Below, piece after piece: positions 1-8,652 of a DNA stretch of 64,000 nt (positions are counted from its first letter, which is position 1; each line of letters begins with the position of its first letter). Below the pieces are notes generated by a model. It searched no databases and was not told the DNA's origin. It saw only the letters and a list, made by a program, of their open reading frames with translations. The stretch comes from an uncultured Collinsella sp. (GTDB taxonomy: Bacteria > Actinomycetota > Coriobacteriia > Coriobacteriales > Coriobacteriaceae), in contig UQTD01000002.1 of assembly GCA_900543845.1 (NCBI GenBank), positions 1 to 64,000 of the forward strand, written 5' to 3'. The translations under genes were made by a program, and so were the position numbers.

Positions 1-153
1 GGCCCCTCGGGGCTTGCCCGTATCGTAGGCAATGCGCCGAATGCTCGCCATCGAAATTTATCGGTGGCCCACTTCAGACTGTAATGGGCAAACGATGCGG
101 ATATGGTCACTGTGGATTTGAAAGGCTGATAGGGCCTCGGCGGTTGTTGTGCC
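1..153. other. Gene-free left edge
   Basis: I see no convincing reading frame or RNA here. The stretch lies beyond the 3' end of the leftmost gene, and it may be the end of an intergenic region or of a gene whose body lies outside the window. Confidence 0.4.
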
Positions 154-323
154 GGAAAGCGTGTCCCGGTTTGAAGGCGGATTGTGGGATGCAGCTTCCA
201 CTTGGGGGCTGTTTGGGAAACTGTGGGACGTAATTTTGCTTTATTGTGGGTCGCACTTTCCGCAACGCGCCTCAACCGGAAAGCGTGTCCCAGAATTTGT
301 GCTCGAAATGGGATGGAGTTTCC
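154..323. repeat. Cluster of six short degenerate repeats
   Basis: A unit resembling TGGGACGCAGTTTCC occurs six times in 170 bases. It reads forward at 184-199, 223-237, 246-261 and 308-323, and reversed at 154-167 and 278-292. The two reversed copies share the 14-mer GGAAAGCGTGTCCC exactly. Forward and reversed copies could pair into imperfect hairpins. No coding frame explains the pattern. It looks like a REP-type palindromic cluster downstream of ackA, but no function can be assigned. Confidence 0.55.
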
Positions 324-342
324 GCCGCCCACCTGCTAGCAG

Positions 343-376
343 AAAGGCCTCCGGAGCTGTTGCTCTGGAGGCCTTT
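343..376 (-). terminator. Terminator hairpin after the first acetate kinase
   Basis: AAAGGCCTCC and its complement GGAGGCCTTT form a long stem around a short loop 23 bases beyond the acetate kinase stop codon. T-runs flank it weakly on both strands, so it may act bidirectionally. Confidence 0.7.
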
Positions 377-398
377 CGTTTAAATGCAAATGAGCGCG

Positions 399-1577
399 TT
401 AGTTGTTCTTGGTCAGACGCTCGACGTCGTGGGCGATCATGTATTCCTCGTCTGTGGGGATGACCATGACCGTGACGGAAGAGCCAGCGGCGCTGATGAC
501 CTGCGGGCCGTTGCCCACGGCCTCGCGGTTCTTGTTGTTGTCGATGCGTACGCCCAGCCATTCAAAGCAGTCGCAGAAGGCCTTGCGGATCGACCAGTCG
601 TTCTCGCCGATGCCGGCGGTAAAGGTAATGGTGTCCACGCCCGCCATGGAGGCGATCATGGAGCCGGCCTGCTGCATGGCCTTGTAGGCGAACATATCGA
701 AGGCGAGCAGGCAGCGCTCGTCGCCCTCGGAGGCGCGCGTACGGATGTCTCGGGCATCGTTGGAGATGCCCGAGATGGCAAGCAGACCGGACTGCTTGTT
801 CATCATGTCGTCGACTTCCTGATAACTGTAGCCGCCCTCGCGCTGAAGATAGCACACGGTGGCCGGGTCGATGGAACCGCAACGGGTACCCATCATCAGA
901 CCGTCAAGCGGCGTGAGCCCCATCGTGGTATCGCGGCAAACGCCGTCCTCGATGGCGGCAAGCGAAGCACCGTTGCCCAGATGGCATGAAAGCAGACGGT
1001 GGCAGCGCGTACCCAGGATCTCCTTGGCCATCATCCACTCGTAACGGTGGCTCGTACCGTGCGCGCCGTACTTGCGCACGTGGTACTTGTCGCACACGTC
1101 CTTGGGCAGCGCGTAGGTGTAGGCGACCTCGGGCATGGTCATGTGGAACGAGGTGTCGAAGACGGCCACGTTGGGCAGCTCCGGATACTTCTCGCGGCAG
1201 TATTCGATTGCCGCGGCCTCGCCGTAATTGTGCAGCGGGGCGAGCGGGGCCACCTCAAGGATCTTAGCCATGACCTCATCGTCGACGACCGCGGAATCAT
1301 CGAAGTGCCAGCCACCCTGAACGATACGGTGTCCAATGCCATCGATCGTAATGTCGGTCTTCTCGAGCTCCTCGAGCACGCGCGCAATGGCAGAGCGATG
1401 ATCGGGAAAAGGAATCTCCTCGGTCTGCTTGGTGCCACCGTTCTCGGAGTGACCAAAGATGCCCATCTCCGATCCGATACGCTCGCAGTTGCCCTTGGCG
1501 AAAACCTCGCGGGTATCGGTATCCAAAAGCTGATATTTAAGGCTCGAGCTGCCGGCGTTGACAACAAGTACGTTCAT
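399..1577 (-). CDS. ackA: Acetate kinase (copy 1)
   Basis: Acetate kinase interconverts acetyl phosphate plus ADP and acetate plus ATP in the cytoplasm, the ATP-yielding last step of acetate fermentation. The protein is 392 residues, near the usual length. It opens with the ASKHA phosphate-binding motif VVNAGSSSLKYQ, and has HRIVQGG and the late FTAGIGEND loop. The ATG has an AAGGAG ribosome site. A second, clearly paralogous acetate kinase lies directly upstream in the same orientation. Phosphotransacetylase is not in the window. Butyrate or propionate kinase activity cannot be ruled out for one copy. Confidence 0.95.
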   Translation of the reverse strand: MNVLVVNAGSSSLKYQLLDTDTREVFAKGNCERIGSEMGIFGHSENGGTKQTEEIPFPDHRSAIARVLEELEKTDITIDGIGHRIVQGGWHFDDSAVVDDEVMAKILEVAPLAPLHNYGEAAAIEYCREKYPELPNVAVFDTSFHMTMPEVAYTYALPKDVCDKYHVRKYGAHGTSHRYEWMMAKEILGTRCHRLLSCHLGNGASLAAIEDGVCRDTTMGLTPLDGLMMGTRCGSIDPATVCYLQREGGYSYQEVDDMMNKQSGLLAISGISNDARDIRTRASEGDERCLLAFDMFAYKAMQQAGSMIASMAGVDTITFTAGIGENDWSIRKAFCDCFEWLGVRIDNNKNREAVGNGPQVISAAGSSVTVMVIPTDEEYMIAHDVERLTKNN

Positions 1578-1597
1578 GAGACTCCTTCGTGATTACA

Positions 1598-1629
1598 GTA
1601 CGGTCGGCAAACCTATAAGGCGGCCGTAC
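1598..1629 (-). other. Leader hairpin upstream of acetate kinase copy 1
   Basis: GTACGG and CCGTAC pair around a GC-rich interior about 20 bases before the start codon. On the minus strand a weak promoter pair is seen further upstream: TTGTGC at 1692-1687 and TAATAG after 17 bases, overlapping the tail of the preceding terminator. Whether the hairpin regulates anything is unknown. Confidence 0.35.
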
Positions 1630-1690
1630 CCTTAATAAGAAGTTATCAGAATTCAATAAATATCTATTATGCTCTTCGCCCAACGAGCAC

Positions 1691-1730
1691 AAAAGAGGGG
1701 CTGAACGGCACAAGGCCATCCAGTCCCCTC
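1691..1730 (-). terminator. Terminator after acetate kinase copy 2
   Basis: On the minus strand a GGGGACTGGA / TTCAGCCCC stem is followed by TCTTTT, 13 bases after the copy 2 stop codon. It implies that the two acetate kinases are at least partly separate transcription units. Confidence 0.7.
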
Positions 1731-1742
1731 CCCTTGCATCAA

Positions 1743-2921
1743 TTACTTACCGCTGACGATGCGCTCGACGTCGGAAGCGATCATGAACTCCTCGTCCGTG
1801 GGGATGACGAAGATCTTGACCTTGGAATCCTTGGCAGACAGGCACCAAGCGCCGTCGCCACGCAGGGCGTTACGGGCATGGTCCATCTTGACGCCCATAA
1901 AGGCCAGACGGTCGGCCACGCCAGCGCGGACAGCGGGAGCGTGCTCGCCGATGCCGGCGGTAAAGACCAGGGTGTCCATGCCGCACATAGAAGTGGCCAT
2001 CTCGGCGGCCTTGGCGGCAATCTTGTAGACGAACATATCGAAGGCGAGCTGAGCCTCGGGGTCGCCGGCAGCGGCGAGCTCCTCAACGTTGCGGCAGTCG
2101 TTGGTCTTGCCGCCGGTCACAGCCAAAAGGCCGGACTTCTTGTTCATCATCTCGTCGACCTCGTCGAAGGTGTAGCCGCCTTCGCGCTGCAGGTAGCACA
2201 CGGTAGCAGGGTCGATGGAGCCGCAGCGGGTGCCCATCATGACACCGTCGAGCGGCGTCAAGCCCATGGTGGTGTCCATGCACTTACCGTCCTCGATGGC
2301 GCACAGGGAGGCACCGGAACCGATGTGGCACACGACGACCTTGCGGGCCTCGCCGTTGGTCATCTCGGCAACCTTCTTGGAGATGTAGCGGTAGCTGGTG
2401 CCGTGGGCGCCGTACTTACGGATGTGCAGCTTGTCGCAGACGTCCTTGGGCAGGGCGTAGGTCTTGGCGACCTCGGGCATATTGAAGTGGAAAGCAGTGT
2501 CGTAGACCGTGACGTTGGGCAGGTCGGGATACTGCTCGAGGCAGTACTCGATAACGTTGGCCTCGGGGTTGTTGTGCAGCGGGGCGAGCGGAGCGACCTC
2601 GCGGATCTTGGCGAGGACGTCCTCGTCGACGAGGGAGGAATCGCCGAAGTACCAACCGCCCTGAACGATACGGTGGCCGATGCCCTCGATCTTGACGCCG
2701 TTGGCCTCGAGGTCCTTCAGGACGACCTCGATGGCGACCTTGTGGTCGGGGAACTCGATGTTCTCGGTCACCTTCTTGGAGCCGTTGGCAGCGTGGGTGA
2801 AGGTACCGCCGGTAAAGCAGACGCGCTCGCAGGAGCCCTTTGCGGACACCTTGTGGGACTTGGTATCGATGACCTGATACTTAAGGGTCGAAGATCCTGC
2901 GTTGACGACCAGAACGTTCAT
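1743..2921 (-). CDS. ackA: Acetate kinase (copy 2)
   Basis: A second 392-residue acetate kinase with the same architecture as copy 1: VVNAGSSTLKYQ at the N-terminus, HRIVQGG, GTRCGSIDPATVCYLQREGG and FTAGIGEHAP. The two align along their whole length but differ at many positions, for example LLDTDTREVFAKG against VIDTKSHKVSAKG, so the duplication is not recent. GGGAGACAC precedes the ATG. Tandem copies may be tuned to different flux directions or acyl substrates; nothing in the sequence decides which. Confidence 0.95.
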   Translation of the reverse strand: MNVLVVNAGSSTLKYQVIDTKSHKVSAKGSCERVCFTGGTFTHAANGSKKVTENIEFPDHKVAIEVVLKDLEANGVKIEGIGHRIVQGGWYFGDSSLVDEDVLAKIREVAPLAPLHNNPEANVIEYCLEQYPDLPNVTVYDTAFHFNMPEVAKTYALPKDVCDKLHIRKYGAHGTSYRYISKKVAEMTNGEARKVVVCHIGSGASLCAIEDGKCMDTTMGLTPLDGVMMGTRCGSIDPATVCYLQREGGYTFDEVDEMMNKKSGLLAVTGGKTNDCRNVEELAAAGDPEAQLAFDMFVYKIAAKAAEMATSMCGMDTLVFTAGIGEHAPAVRAGVADRLAFMGVKMDHARNALRGDGAWCLSAKDSKVKIFVIPTDEEFMIASDVERIVSGK

Positions 2922-2974
2922 GTGTCTCCCTACTAACAGGCGGTGTGGCGCCGCCAGGTTACATACGCTTCAAT

Positions 2975-3008
2975 AATAAACCCAAACGCCCTCGCACTCG
3001 GGTTTATT
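2975..3008 (-). terminator. Weak terminator-like hairpin between HIT gene and acetate kinase
   Basis: AATAAACCC and GGGTTTATT form a 9-base stem around a 16-base loop. The minus-strand continuation is T-rich (TTTATTATTG). It lies about 60 bases past the HIT gene stop and could end that transcript. Confidence 0.45.
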
Positions 3009-3068
3009 GCGTTGATATATAAGTTATCGATGCCTGAGCTTCCGTTTCATTGCACGGAAGAGGCGTCC

Positions 3069-3404
3069 TCAGATGAGGTTCTCGCCCAGGTTCTTGCCGC
3101 CGAGGACGTGCATGTGGAAGTGCATGACGGTCTGACCGGCGTTGACGCCCTTGTTGGAGATGACGCGGAAACCGTCCTCCAGGCCCTTGGCCTTAGCGAC
3201 CTCCTGGATGGCGTGGGCCATGGCGCCCATGGTCTCGGCAGGCACGTTGTCGGCGATGTCGCTGTAGTGCTTCTTGGGGATCACGAGCGTGTGGACCGGT
3301 GCCTGGGGGTTGAGGTCGTCGAAGGCGATGACCTGGTCGTCCTCATAGACAACGGTCGAGGGGATCTCGTGGTTGGCAATTTTGCAGAAGATGCAATCAC
3401 ACAT
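3069..3404 (-). CDS. HIT-family nucleotide-binding protein
   Basis: A 111-residue histidine triad protein, a hydrolase or transferase acting on purine nucleotide phosphoramidates. The triad HFHMHVLGG sits near the C-terminus, and the N-terminal CDCIFC carries the Cys pair typical of Hint proteins. I chose the ATG at 3404: AGAAAGGAACC lies just before it, whereas the longer GTG start at 3422 would place this ribosome site inside the gene. It is followed closely upstream by the exonuclease VII genes in the same direction. Confidence 0.9.
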   Translation of the reverse strand: MCDCIFCKIANHEIPSTVVYEDDQVIAFDDLNPQAPVHTLVIPKKHYSDIADNVPAETMGAMAHAIQEVAKAKGLEDGFRVISNKGVNAGQTVMHFHMHVLGGKNLGENLI

Positions 3405-3453
3405 GGCTGGTTCCTTTCTCACAGACCAAGGTAATTATATTTGGTCGGGATGG

Positions 3454-3720
3454 TTAGAACGAGAGGTTGTCGTCCGTGTTGGCGGCCTCGCCGTCGGCGA
3501 GCACGTCGTTGCCGTCGACGTCCTTCAGGAGCACCGAGACCTTCTGCTCGGCATCGGACAAGCGGGTGCGTAGGCTCTTGAGGAGCTCGACGCCGCGCGT
3601 GTAGCTCTCGAGCGACTCCTCAAGCTCCATGTCGCCCGACTCCAGGCTGCGGATGATGAGTTCCAACTCCTGCGAGGCCTGCTTGTACGTAAGCTGCTCG
3701 ACCGGGGTCTTCTCTGCCAT
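3454..3720 (-). CDS. xseB: Exodeoxyribonuclease VII small subunit
   Basis: An 88-residue acidic helical protein with the family signature around TYKQASQELELIIRSLESG and LEESLESYTRGVELLK. With XseA it forms exonuclease VII, which degrades single-stranded DNA from either end. It lies 42 bases downstream of xseA, and GGAAAGGAAACAGAT precedes its ATG. The C-terminal tail is rich in Asp and Asn and poorly conserved in the family. Confidence 0.93.
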   Translation of the reverse strand: MAEKTPVEQLTYKQASQELELIIRSLESGDMELEESLESYTRGVELLKSLRTRLSDAEQKVSVLLKDVDGNDVLADGEAANTDDNLSF

Positions 3721-3762
3721 ATCTGTTTCCTTTCCTAAAGGTTTATCGCTGTGAAACGCGGC

Positions 3763-5214
3763 CTACTCGACTGTATCGACCGTTGCCGCCACGTTGCCGT
3801 CTGCCATGCGCACGCGTATGGCGTCGCCGGGCTTAAAGGTCTTGGCGCTCGTAGCCACCCCATCATCGCTGTACGCGATGGAATAGCCACGGGCAAGCAC
3901 CTTGAGCGGCGACAGGGCATCGAGTGAGGCTGCCGCACGGCCCAGGTCGGACGCGGGTTTGCTGAGCATCGTGCGCCCCTGATGCTCCAGACGGGAACTC
4001 GCAAGCGTGAGCGCATGGCGCTTGCCATCGAGCCCCGAGGTGCTTGCAACCAGACGCTCGGGCAGGCGCTCAAAGTTGGAGCGGAATGTCCCGACCGAGC
4101 GAGCTATGGCGCCCGACAGGCGATCGGCAGTCAGTGTAAGCTCCGATTCGCGACGCTCGACCATAAATGTGGGGTCGTTGAGGCACGGGCGGCATGCGGC
4201 GGCATCGAGCGCATCGCCCAGACGGGCCGTATAGGTATCCCAGGCGCGGCGACCGCGCTGATCGAGCATCTCCAAATCAACCTGATTCGACCCAATCATC
4301 GATGCCATCGCGGCGCCAAGACGCTGATGGCGTGCCTCGAGCACATCTGCCAGCTCCGTCATAGCCGGCGCCACCGATTCGGCTGCCGCCGTGGGCGTGG
4401 AGGCGCGACGGTCGCTCACCATGTCGCAAATCGAGGTATCGGGCTCATGGCCAATGCCGGTCACCACGGGCACAGGACAAGCCGCCACCGCGCGGGCAAG
4501 CTCCTCGTTATTAAAGGTCATGAGGTCCTCGAAGGAACCGCCGCCACGCACGAGCAAAATGCAATCGGGCGCCGGCGTAATGGCAGCGGCGCGACGCAGG
4601 CCTTCAATAAGCTCTACCGGCGCACCCTCGCCTTGAACCTTGGCACCCACGCAGACAAGCTCGACGAGCGGGTTGCGACGGCGCAGCGTACGCTTGACGT
4701 CGTCGATCACGGCGCCCGAAAGCGAGGTGACGACCGCCACACGCGAGCAAAACACCGGAATGTGACGTTTGCGCGCCTCGTCCATCAGGCCCTCGCGACG
4801 CAGCTTTTCGGCCAACTGAGCCACCTGTTGACGCAGCAGGCCCTCCCCCGCCAGCGAGAACGAGCGGGCGACGAAGCTCATACGACCCGTAGGCTTGTAG
4901 AGATTGAAGCTACCCTTAAAGCTCACCTGCATGCCGTCGCGCAGATCGAAGGTGCGCTTAAGGTAGGCGCCCTTCCAGATGATGCAGTCGACGGCCGCCG
5001 AGTCGTCCTTGATTTGGAAGTAGCAGTGGCCGCTTCGGGCATTGGGACCGCGGAAACCCGTGACTTCGCCCAAAACGCTCAGCTGCGGAATGGCATCGAG
5101 CGCGCCGGCGGCGATCTCCACCGCCTGGCTCACGCTGAGCTCTTTGCACTCCTGCTCGTCCGATCCGTCGAACTCGGCGGAAACGGTATTGCCGGTCAGA
5201 TTCCAGCCTGCCAC
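3763..5214 (-). CDS. xseA: Exodeoxyribonuclease VII large subunit
   Basis: A 483-residue catalytic subunit of exonuclease VII. The N-terminal OB-fold region (about residues 25-125) includes LSVLGEVTGF and YFQIKDD. The catalytic region carries VVTSLSGAVIDDV, LLVRGGGSFEDL and GIGHEPDTSICD, followed by a long helical arm and a C-terminal ARGYSIAYSDDG segment. The start is a GTG preceded by AAAGGAGGCTGC. It forms an operon with xseB. Confidence 0.95.
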   Translation of the reverse strand: MAGWNLTGNTVSAEFDGSDEQECKELSVSQAVEIAAGALDAIPQLSVLGEVTGFRGPNARSGHCYFQIKDDSAAVDCIIWKGAYLKRTFDLRDGMQVSFKGSFNLYKPTGRMSFVARSFSLAGEGLLRQQVAQLAEKLRREGLMDEARKRHIPVFCSRVAVVTSLSGAVIDDVKRTLRRRNPLVELVCVGAKVQGEGAPVELIEGLRRAAAITPAPDCILLVRGGGSFEDLMTFNNEELARAVAACPVPVVTGIGHEPDTSICDMVSDRRASTPTAAAESVAPAMTELADVLEARHQRLGAAMASMIGSNQVDLEMLDQRGRRAWDTYTARLGDALDAAACRPCLNDPTFMVERRESELTLTADRLSGAIARSVGTFRSNFERLPERLVASTSGLDGKRHALTLASSRLEHQGRTMLSKPASDLGRAAASLDALSPLKVLARGYSIAYSDDGVATSAKTFKPGDAIRVRMADGNVAATVDTVE

Positions 5215-5329
5215 GCAGCCTCCTTTCGTTATCGCGCACAGAGGCTCCGGCCCCGTGCATATTTAAGTCCAACACATAGTACAGCGCCGCTGGGACACGA
5301 ATCCCCGCGGCGCCTGCCTGTCCCGTTTG

Positions 5330-6034
5330 CTATCGGTTGGAGTTTCTGTTGTAGCGAGCCATCAGGTAGAGCAGCTGAATAATCGAGGTGAGCGCCGCCG
5401 CCACGTAGGTGAGCGCAGCTGCCGTCAGCACCTTCCTGGCACCGCTAACCTGCTTGGAACTCATGCCCGACTGCTCGATATACGCCACGGCGCGGCGACT
5501 GGCATCGATCTCGACCGGCAGCGTAACCAGCTGGAACAGCACGCTAAACGAGAAGAAGACCAGCGCGAGGGTCGTGAGCCCCGCGATGTTCATGAACAGG
5601 CCCATGAGCAGCACGATCGTCCAGGTGTTCTGGGTAAAGTTGACGACGGGGACTAAAGCGGTGCGTACCTTCATCATGGCGTAACCGCTTTGACGCTGGG
5701 CGGCATGGCCCGCCTCGTGGCAGGCGACGGCAACGCTTGCGACCGACCCGCCCGAACGGTTGGCATCCGACAGATACAGGTTGTTGTCCTGTGGGTTGTA
5801 ATGATCAGTGAGCTCGCCGGCAACGCCCTTGATGCCCACGGCGCTACAACCGTTGGCATCGAGCATGCGGCGAGCGACCGTGGCACCCGCGTCGCCGTCC
5901 GAGCGAACCTTGGACCAGGTCTTATATGTCGAGTTGATATAGCTCTGCGCGGCAAGGCCAAGCACCGTGCAGACAAGAACAACCAGCAGGTACAGCGGGT
6001 CAATGCCAAAGCCGTATCCATAGTAATAAGGCAT
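5330..6034 (-). CDS. YugP-type membrane zinc metallopeptidase
   Basis: A 234-residue membrane protein of the neutral zinc metallopeptidase family PF04298. The Gly/Tyr-rich N-terminus (MPYYYGYGFG) leads into a first membrane helix, the zinc motif HEAGH lies in VACHEAGHAAQRQSGYA, and three more hydrophobic segments follow. I chose the ATG at 6034 because GGAGGAATTCGC sits directly upstream. The substrate is unknown. A palindromic element and rnd lie upstream on the same strand. Confidence 0.88.
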   Translation of the reverse strand: MPYYYGYGFGIDPLYLLVVLVCTVLGLAAQSYINSTYKTWSKVRSDGDAGATVARRMLDANGCSAVGIKGVAGELTDHYNPQDNNLYLSDANRSGGSVASVAVACHEAGHAAQRQSGYAMMKVRTALVPVVNFTQNTWTIVLLMGLFMNIAGLTTLALVFFSFSVLFQLVTLPVEIDASRRAVAYIEQSGMSSKQVSGARKVLTAAALTYVAAALTSIIQLLYLMARYNRNSNR

Positions 6035-6126
6035 GCGAATTCCTCCGAATCGAGTTACACGTTGGAGGCATTCTACCCATTCGACTGACCAGCAAATCAA
6101 CATCGATGTTTTGGCAATGTCAGCAA

Positions 6127-6265
6127 AAACGGCCGAGAGCGAGCAAGGTGACGTGAAAGAGAAGCGACGCGTACTTTGGTACGCGAGCGACGATTGAACG
6201 TCAGATTGCCGCTCTCGGCCGTTTGCAGCGTCGAGCTGTTACGCGGTTTGGCAAAACCGCGTAAC
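6127..6265 (-). repeat. Palindromic 3'-end element, copy A (H + P modules)
   Basis: In minus-strand order, a hairpin module (GTTACGCGGTTT paired with AAACCGCGTAAC, 6265-6238) starts 8 bases after the RNase D stop codon. CGACGCTGC follows, then a 98-base palindrome (6224-6127). The outer stem AAACGGCCGAGAGC / GCTCTCGGCCGTTT is a perfect 14 bp, with inner pairs TGACGT/ACGTCA and GCGTAC/GTACGC. The core is nearly identical to copies B, C and D, but the outer stem sequence is unique to this copy. Confidence 0.9.
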
Positions 6266-6272
6266 TATATAC

Positions 6273-7406
6273 CTATAGCAATTCAATTTTGCCATCTTTG
6301 ACCGTCAACCCCATATTGCCCGAGAGCAAATCGTCCAGGCGCGAGCCCACGAGCTCAAAGCGCCAGCCTTCGCGCAGGGGGCTCTGCTCGGGATGCTCAA
6401 TGTAGTCGGCCAGGTCATCGCGCGAGGCAATGACCGAGGTCGCCACGCCCGAACGCTCGGCAACCAGGCGAATGAGCGCATACATCAGGTCCGTCACGCT
6501 CTCCAACTCCGGCGAAATCTGACGGTGCCCGCGCACCATGAGCGGCAGGCGATCGTGCGGGCAGCTCGCACCGCGCTTAATGGCCATGAGCGCGCCGTCC
6601 ACGTCGCGCTCCCCCAGCTGATCGGTGCCGCGGATGCTGCGGAACTCCTCAACGCGCACAGGATTGCGCTTGACGAGCGCCAGCAGCGTATCGTCGGACA
6701 TGACCCACTTGCGTGGGATGTTGCGGCGCTCGGCGCGGTCCTCGCGCCAAGCGGCAAGCTCGCGCGCGATGCCCAGCTGATGGCGGCTACACGAGTTGAT
6801 GCGCTTGACCTTGCGGAATGCCTCATGGCGGTCGGCGCGGTAGTGCGACTCGTCGGCCAGCGGACGCAACTCGTCGAGCACCCAGTCCACGCGGCCCAGC
6901 TCACGCAGGCGGCTCATCATCTCGGTATAGGCGACAATCAGGTACTTGACGTCATCGATCGCGTACTCGATCTGTTTATCGGTCAGCGGGCGGCGCGACC
7001 AGTCGGTCAGCGACTCGGTCTTAGGCAATGAAACGCCACAAAACGTCTGCACGAGTGCGCCGTAGGAAATCTGCTGGCGCTCACCCAAAAAGGCGGCGGC
7101 CACCTGCGTGTCAAAAATGGGACGCGGCAGCACGCCCACGGTATGGAGCATAACCTCCATATCCTGCGAGCAGGCGTGAAACACCTTGATCACGCTCTCA
7201 TCGCCCATAAGCTCGGCGAGCGGCGACAGGTTGTCGATCACCAGAGGATCGACCGCGACGCTCTCGGCAGGGGTGGCGATCTGAACCAAGCACAGGCGCG
7301 GGTGAAACGTGCGCTCGCGCAAAAACTCGGTATCGACGGCAATCGCGTCGAACTCGCGGGCGCGCTGGCAAAAGTCGAGCAGAGCCTGATGTGTGGAAAT
7401 GTACAT
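6273..7406 (-). CDS. rnd: Ribonuclease D
   Basis: A 377-residue DEDD-type 3'-5' exoribonuclease for tRNA and stable RNA maturation. Exo motif I is AVDTEFLRE, motif II surrounds HACSQDMEVM, and motif III is YAIDDVKYL. An HRDC region follows (about residues 205-285). The ATG at 7406 has GGGTTGAT upstream. A GTG at 7442 would add 12 residues but has no visible ribosome site. A composite palindromic element begins 8 bases after the stop. Confidence 0.92.
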   Translation of the reverse strand: MYISTHQALLDFCQRAREFDAIAVDTEFLRERTFHPRLCLVQIATPAESVAVDPLVIDNLSPLAELMGDESVIKVFHACSQDMEVMLHTVGVLPRPIFDTQVAAAFLGERQQISYGALVQTFCGVSLPKTESLTDWSRRPLTDKQIEYAIDDVKYLIVAYTEMMSRLRELGRVDWVLDELRPLADESHYRADRHEAFRKVKRINSCSRHQLGIARELAAWREDRAERRNIPRKWVMSDDTLLALVKRNPVRVEEFRSIRGTDQLGERDVDGALMAIKRGASCPHDRLPLMVRGHRQISPELESVTDLMYALIRLVAERSGVATSVIASRDDLADYIEHPEQSPLREGWRFELVGSRLDDLLSGNMGLTVKDGKIELL

Positions 7407-7504
7407 ATCAACCCATCGAATAAGGTTAGGCCCGAAAAACACGGGTAGGATATCGGCATTGCCTTACAACTATACTCGGTTAGTCACAGAACGGGAACGT
7501 AAGT

Positions 7505-8422
7505 ATGCGCTGCCTTATCATCCACAACCCGGCATCGGGCCCCAGCTCAGATGAAATCTACGCGTTCGCGCACGCCCTCGCGCAGGGCGGCGACGAGATC
7601 GTGATGCGTTTTATCGGCGATGGCATGGAACCCGAGGACGCCGTGGCAGACGTGCGCGAGTTTGATCGCGTGGTCGTTTCGGGCGGCGACGGCACCGTCT
7701 CCAACGTGCTCGACCAGATGCGCGGATGCGGCGTCCCCACGCTCGTCTTCCCCTCCGGCACGGCCTGCTTGTTCTTCAACAACATTGGCAATGCCCCCGA
7801 GGCCGCGGCGCTTGCCAAGGCCTGCCGCGCCGGTCGCACGGTCAAAGTGGACATGGGCGAGCTCTTTTGGCTCGACGAGAACGGCAACGAAAAGCGCCAC
7901 GGCTTTATCATCATCGCCGGCTCGGGCTTCGACGCCGAGATCATGATGAAGGCCGCCCCCGCCAAAAACGACATCGGTGAGATCGCCTATTTCCTGTCGG
8001 CGCTCGCCACACCCAACCCCACGGTGGCGCACTTTACGATTGAGCATGACGGCATTGTCGAGGAGCTCGATGGCATCTGCTGCATGGCCGGCAACACCTC
8101 GGTCATTCAAAACGACATCAACCTGTTCCCCGATTGCCGTATGAACGACGGCATGGTCGACATCGCGGTCATCGAGCCCGTAAAAACCGTGCAGCTCCTC
8201 CCGACCGTGATCACCGCCGCACTCGACCCCGCCGGCAAGGTGCTCGGCCGCCCGCAGTTCAAGATCATCCAGACCAAAGAAGCCAAGATCACCTGCACGC
8301 CGTCGCTGGGCATGCAGTTCGATGGCGAGATCATCTCCAGCAACTCGGGCGTCTTTGGCGCCCGCGCACTTCCGCAATGCCTCGACCTCATCGTCGACGA
8401 ATTCTCCCCACTCGGAAAATAG
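7505..8422 (+). CDS. Diacylglycerol/lipid kinase family protein
   Basis: A 305-residue member of the DAGK catalytic family (YegS/DgkB/BmrU type), which phosphorylates lipid hydroxyls at the membrane using ATP. The N-terminus IIHNPASGPSS and the nucleotide loop VVVSGGDGTVSNVL are diagnostic, and a beta-sandwich C-terminal domain follows. It is divergent from rnd. A 30-codon membrane peptide gene follows after 9 bases. Confidence 0.88.
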   Translation: MRCLIIHNPASGPSSDEIYAFAHALAQGGDEIVMRFIGDGMEPEDAVADVREFDRVVVSGGDGTVSNVLDQMRGCGVPTLVFPSGTACLFFNNIGNAPEAAALAKACRAGRTVKVDMGELFWLDENGNEKRHGFIIIAGSGFDAEIMMKAAPAKNDIGEIAYFLSALATPNPTVAHFTIEHDGIVEELDGICCMAGNTSVIQNDINLFPDCRMNDGMVDIAVIEPVKTVQLLPTVITAALDPAGKVLGRPQFKIIQTKEAKITCTPSLGMQFDGEIISSNSGVFGARALPQCLDLIVDEFSPLGK

Positions 8423-8431
8423 GAGGACCCC

Positions 8432-8524
8432 ATGAACGACACTCCCCTGCCCGGCTTTATCGTCATTGTTCTGGCCATGCTCATCGGCTATGCGATCAAC
8501 GTGATCCACCGCCGGAAGAAGTAA
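8432..8524 (+). CDS. 30-residue single-pass membrane peptide
   Basis: A short frame with a strong AGGAGG site 5 bases before its ATG, 9 bases after the lipid kinase stop. The product is MNDTPLPG, then a hydrophobic stretch FIVIVLAMLIGYAINVI and a basic tail HRRKK, typical of a small single-span membrane protein with the tail inside the cell. Its function is unknown. The context suggests co-expression with the lipid kinase, and a terminator follows. Confidence 0.7.
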   Translation: MNDTPLPGFIVIVLAMLIGYAINVIHRRKK

Positions 8525-8560
8525 TTCCACATTGGTATGATATTCATCCAATTATCGTCT

Positions 8561-8606
8561 CCCCCGTTGTTTATGCATTTGCCAAACAGCGGGGGATTTT
8601 TCTTTG
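8561..8606 (+). terminator. Terminator after lipid kinase and membrane peptide
   Basis: CCCCCGTTGTTT pairs with AAACAGCGGGGG (one G-T pair) around an 11-base loop, followed by ATTTTTCTTT. Confidence 0.88.
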
Positions 8607-8652
8607 CGCCCCGTGCAAGGCGCTTTATTCAGGTACAGTAATTGCAGGGTGC

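Noticed and set aside
399..2936. Long open frames on the plus strand opposite both acetate kinases
   Set aside because: They are antisense shadows in GC-rich DNA. The minus-strand proteins carry complete family motifs and ribosome sites, the plus-strand ones do not.
6127..6265. Palindromic element considered as a tRNA or known riboswitch
   Set aside because: There is no cloverleaf, no CCA and no anticodon arm. The long concentric stem and repetition after stop codons fit a dispersed palindromic element instead.
7406..7442. Extended RNase D start at a GTG
   Set aside because: No ribosome site precedes it, and the added residues are not typical of the family start.
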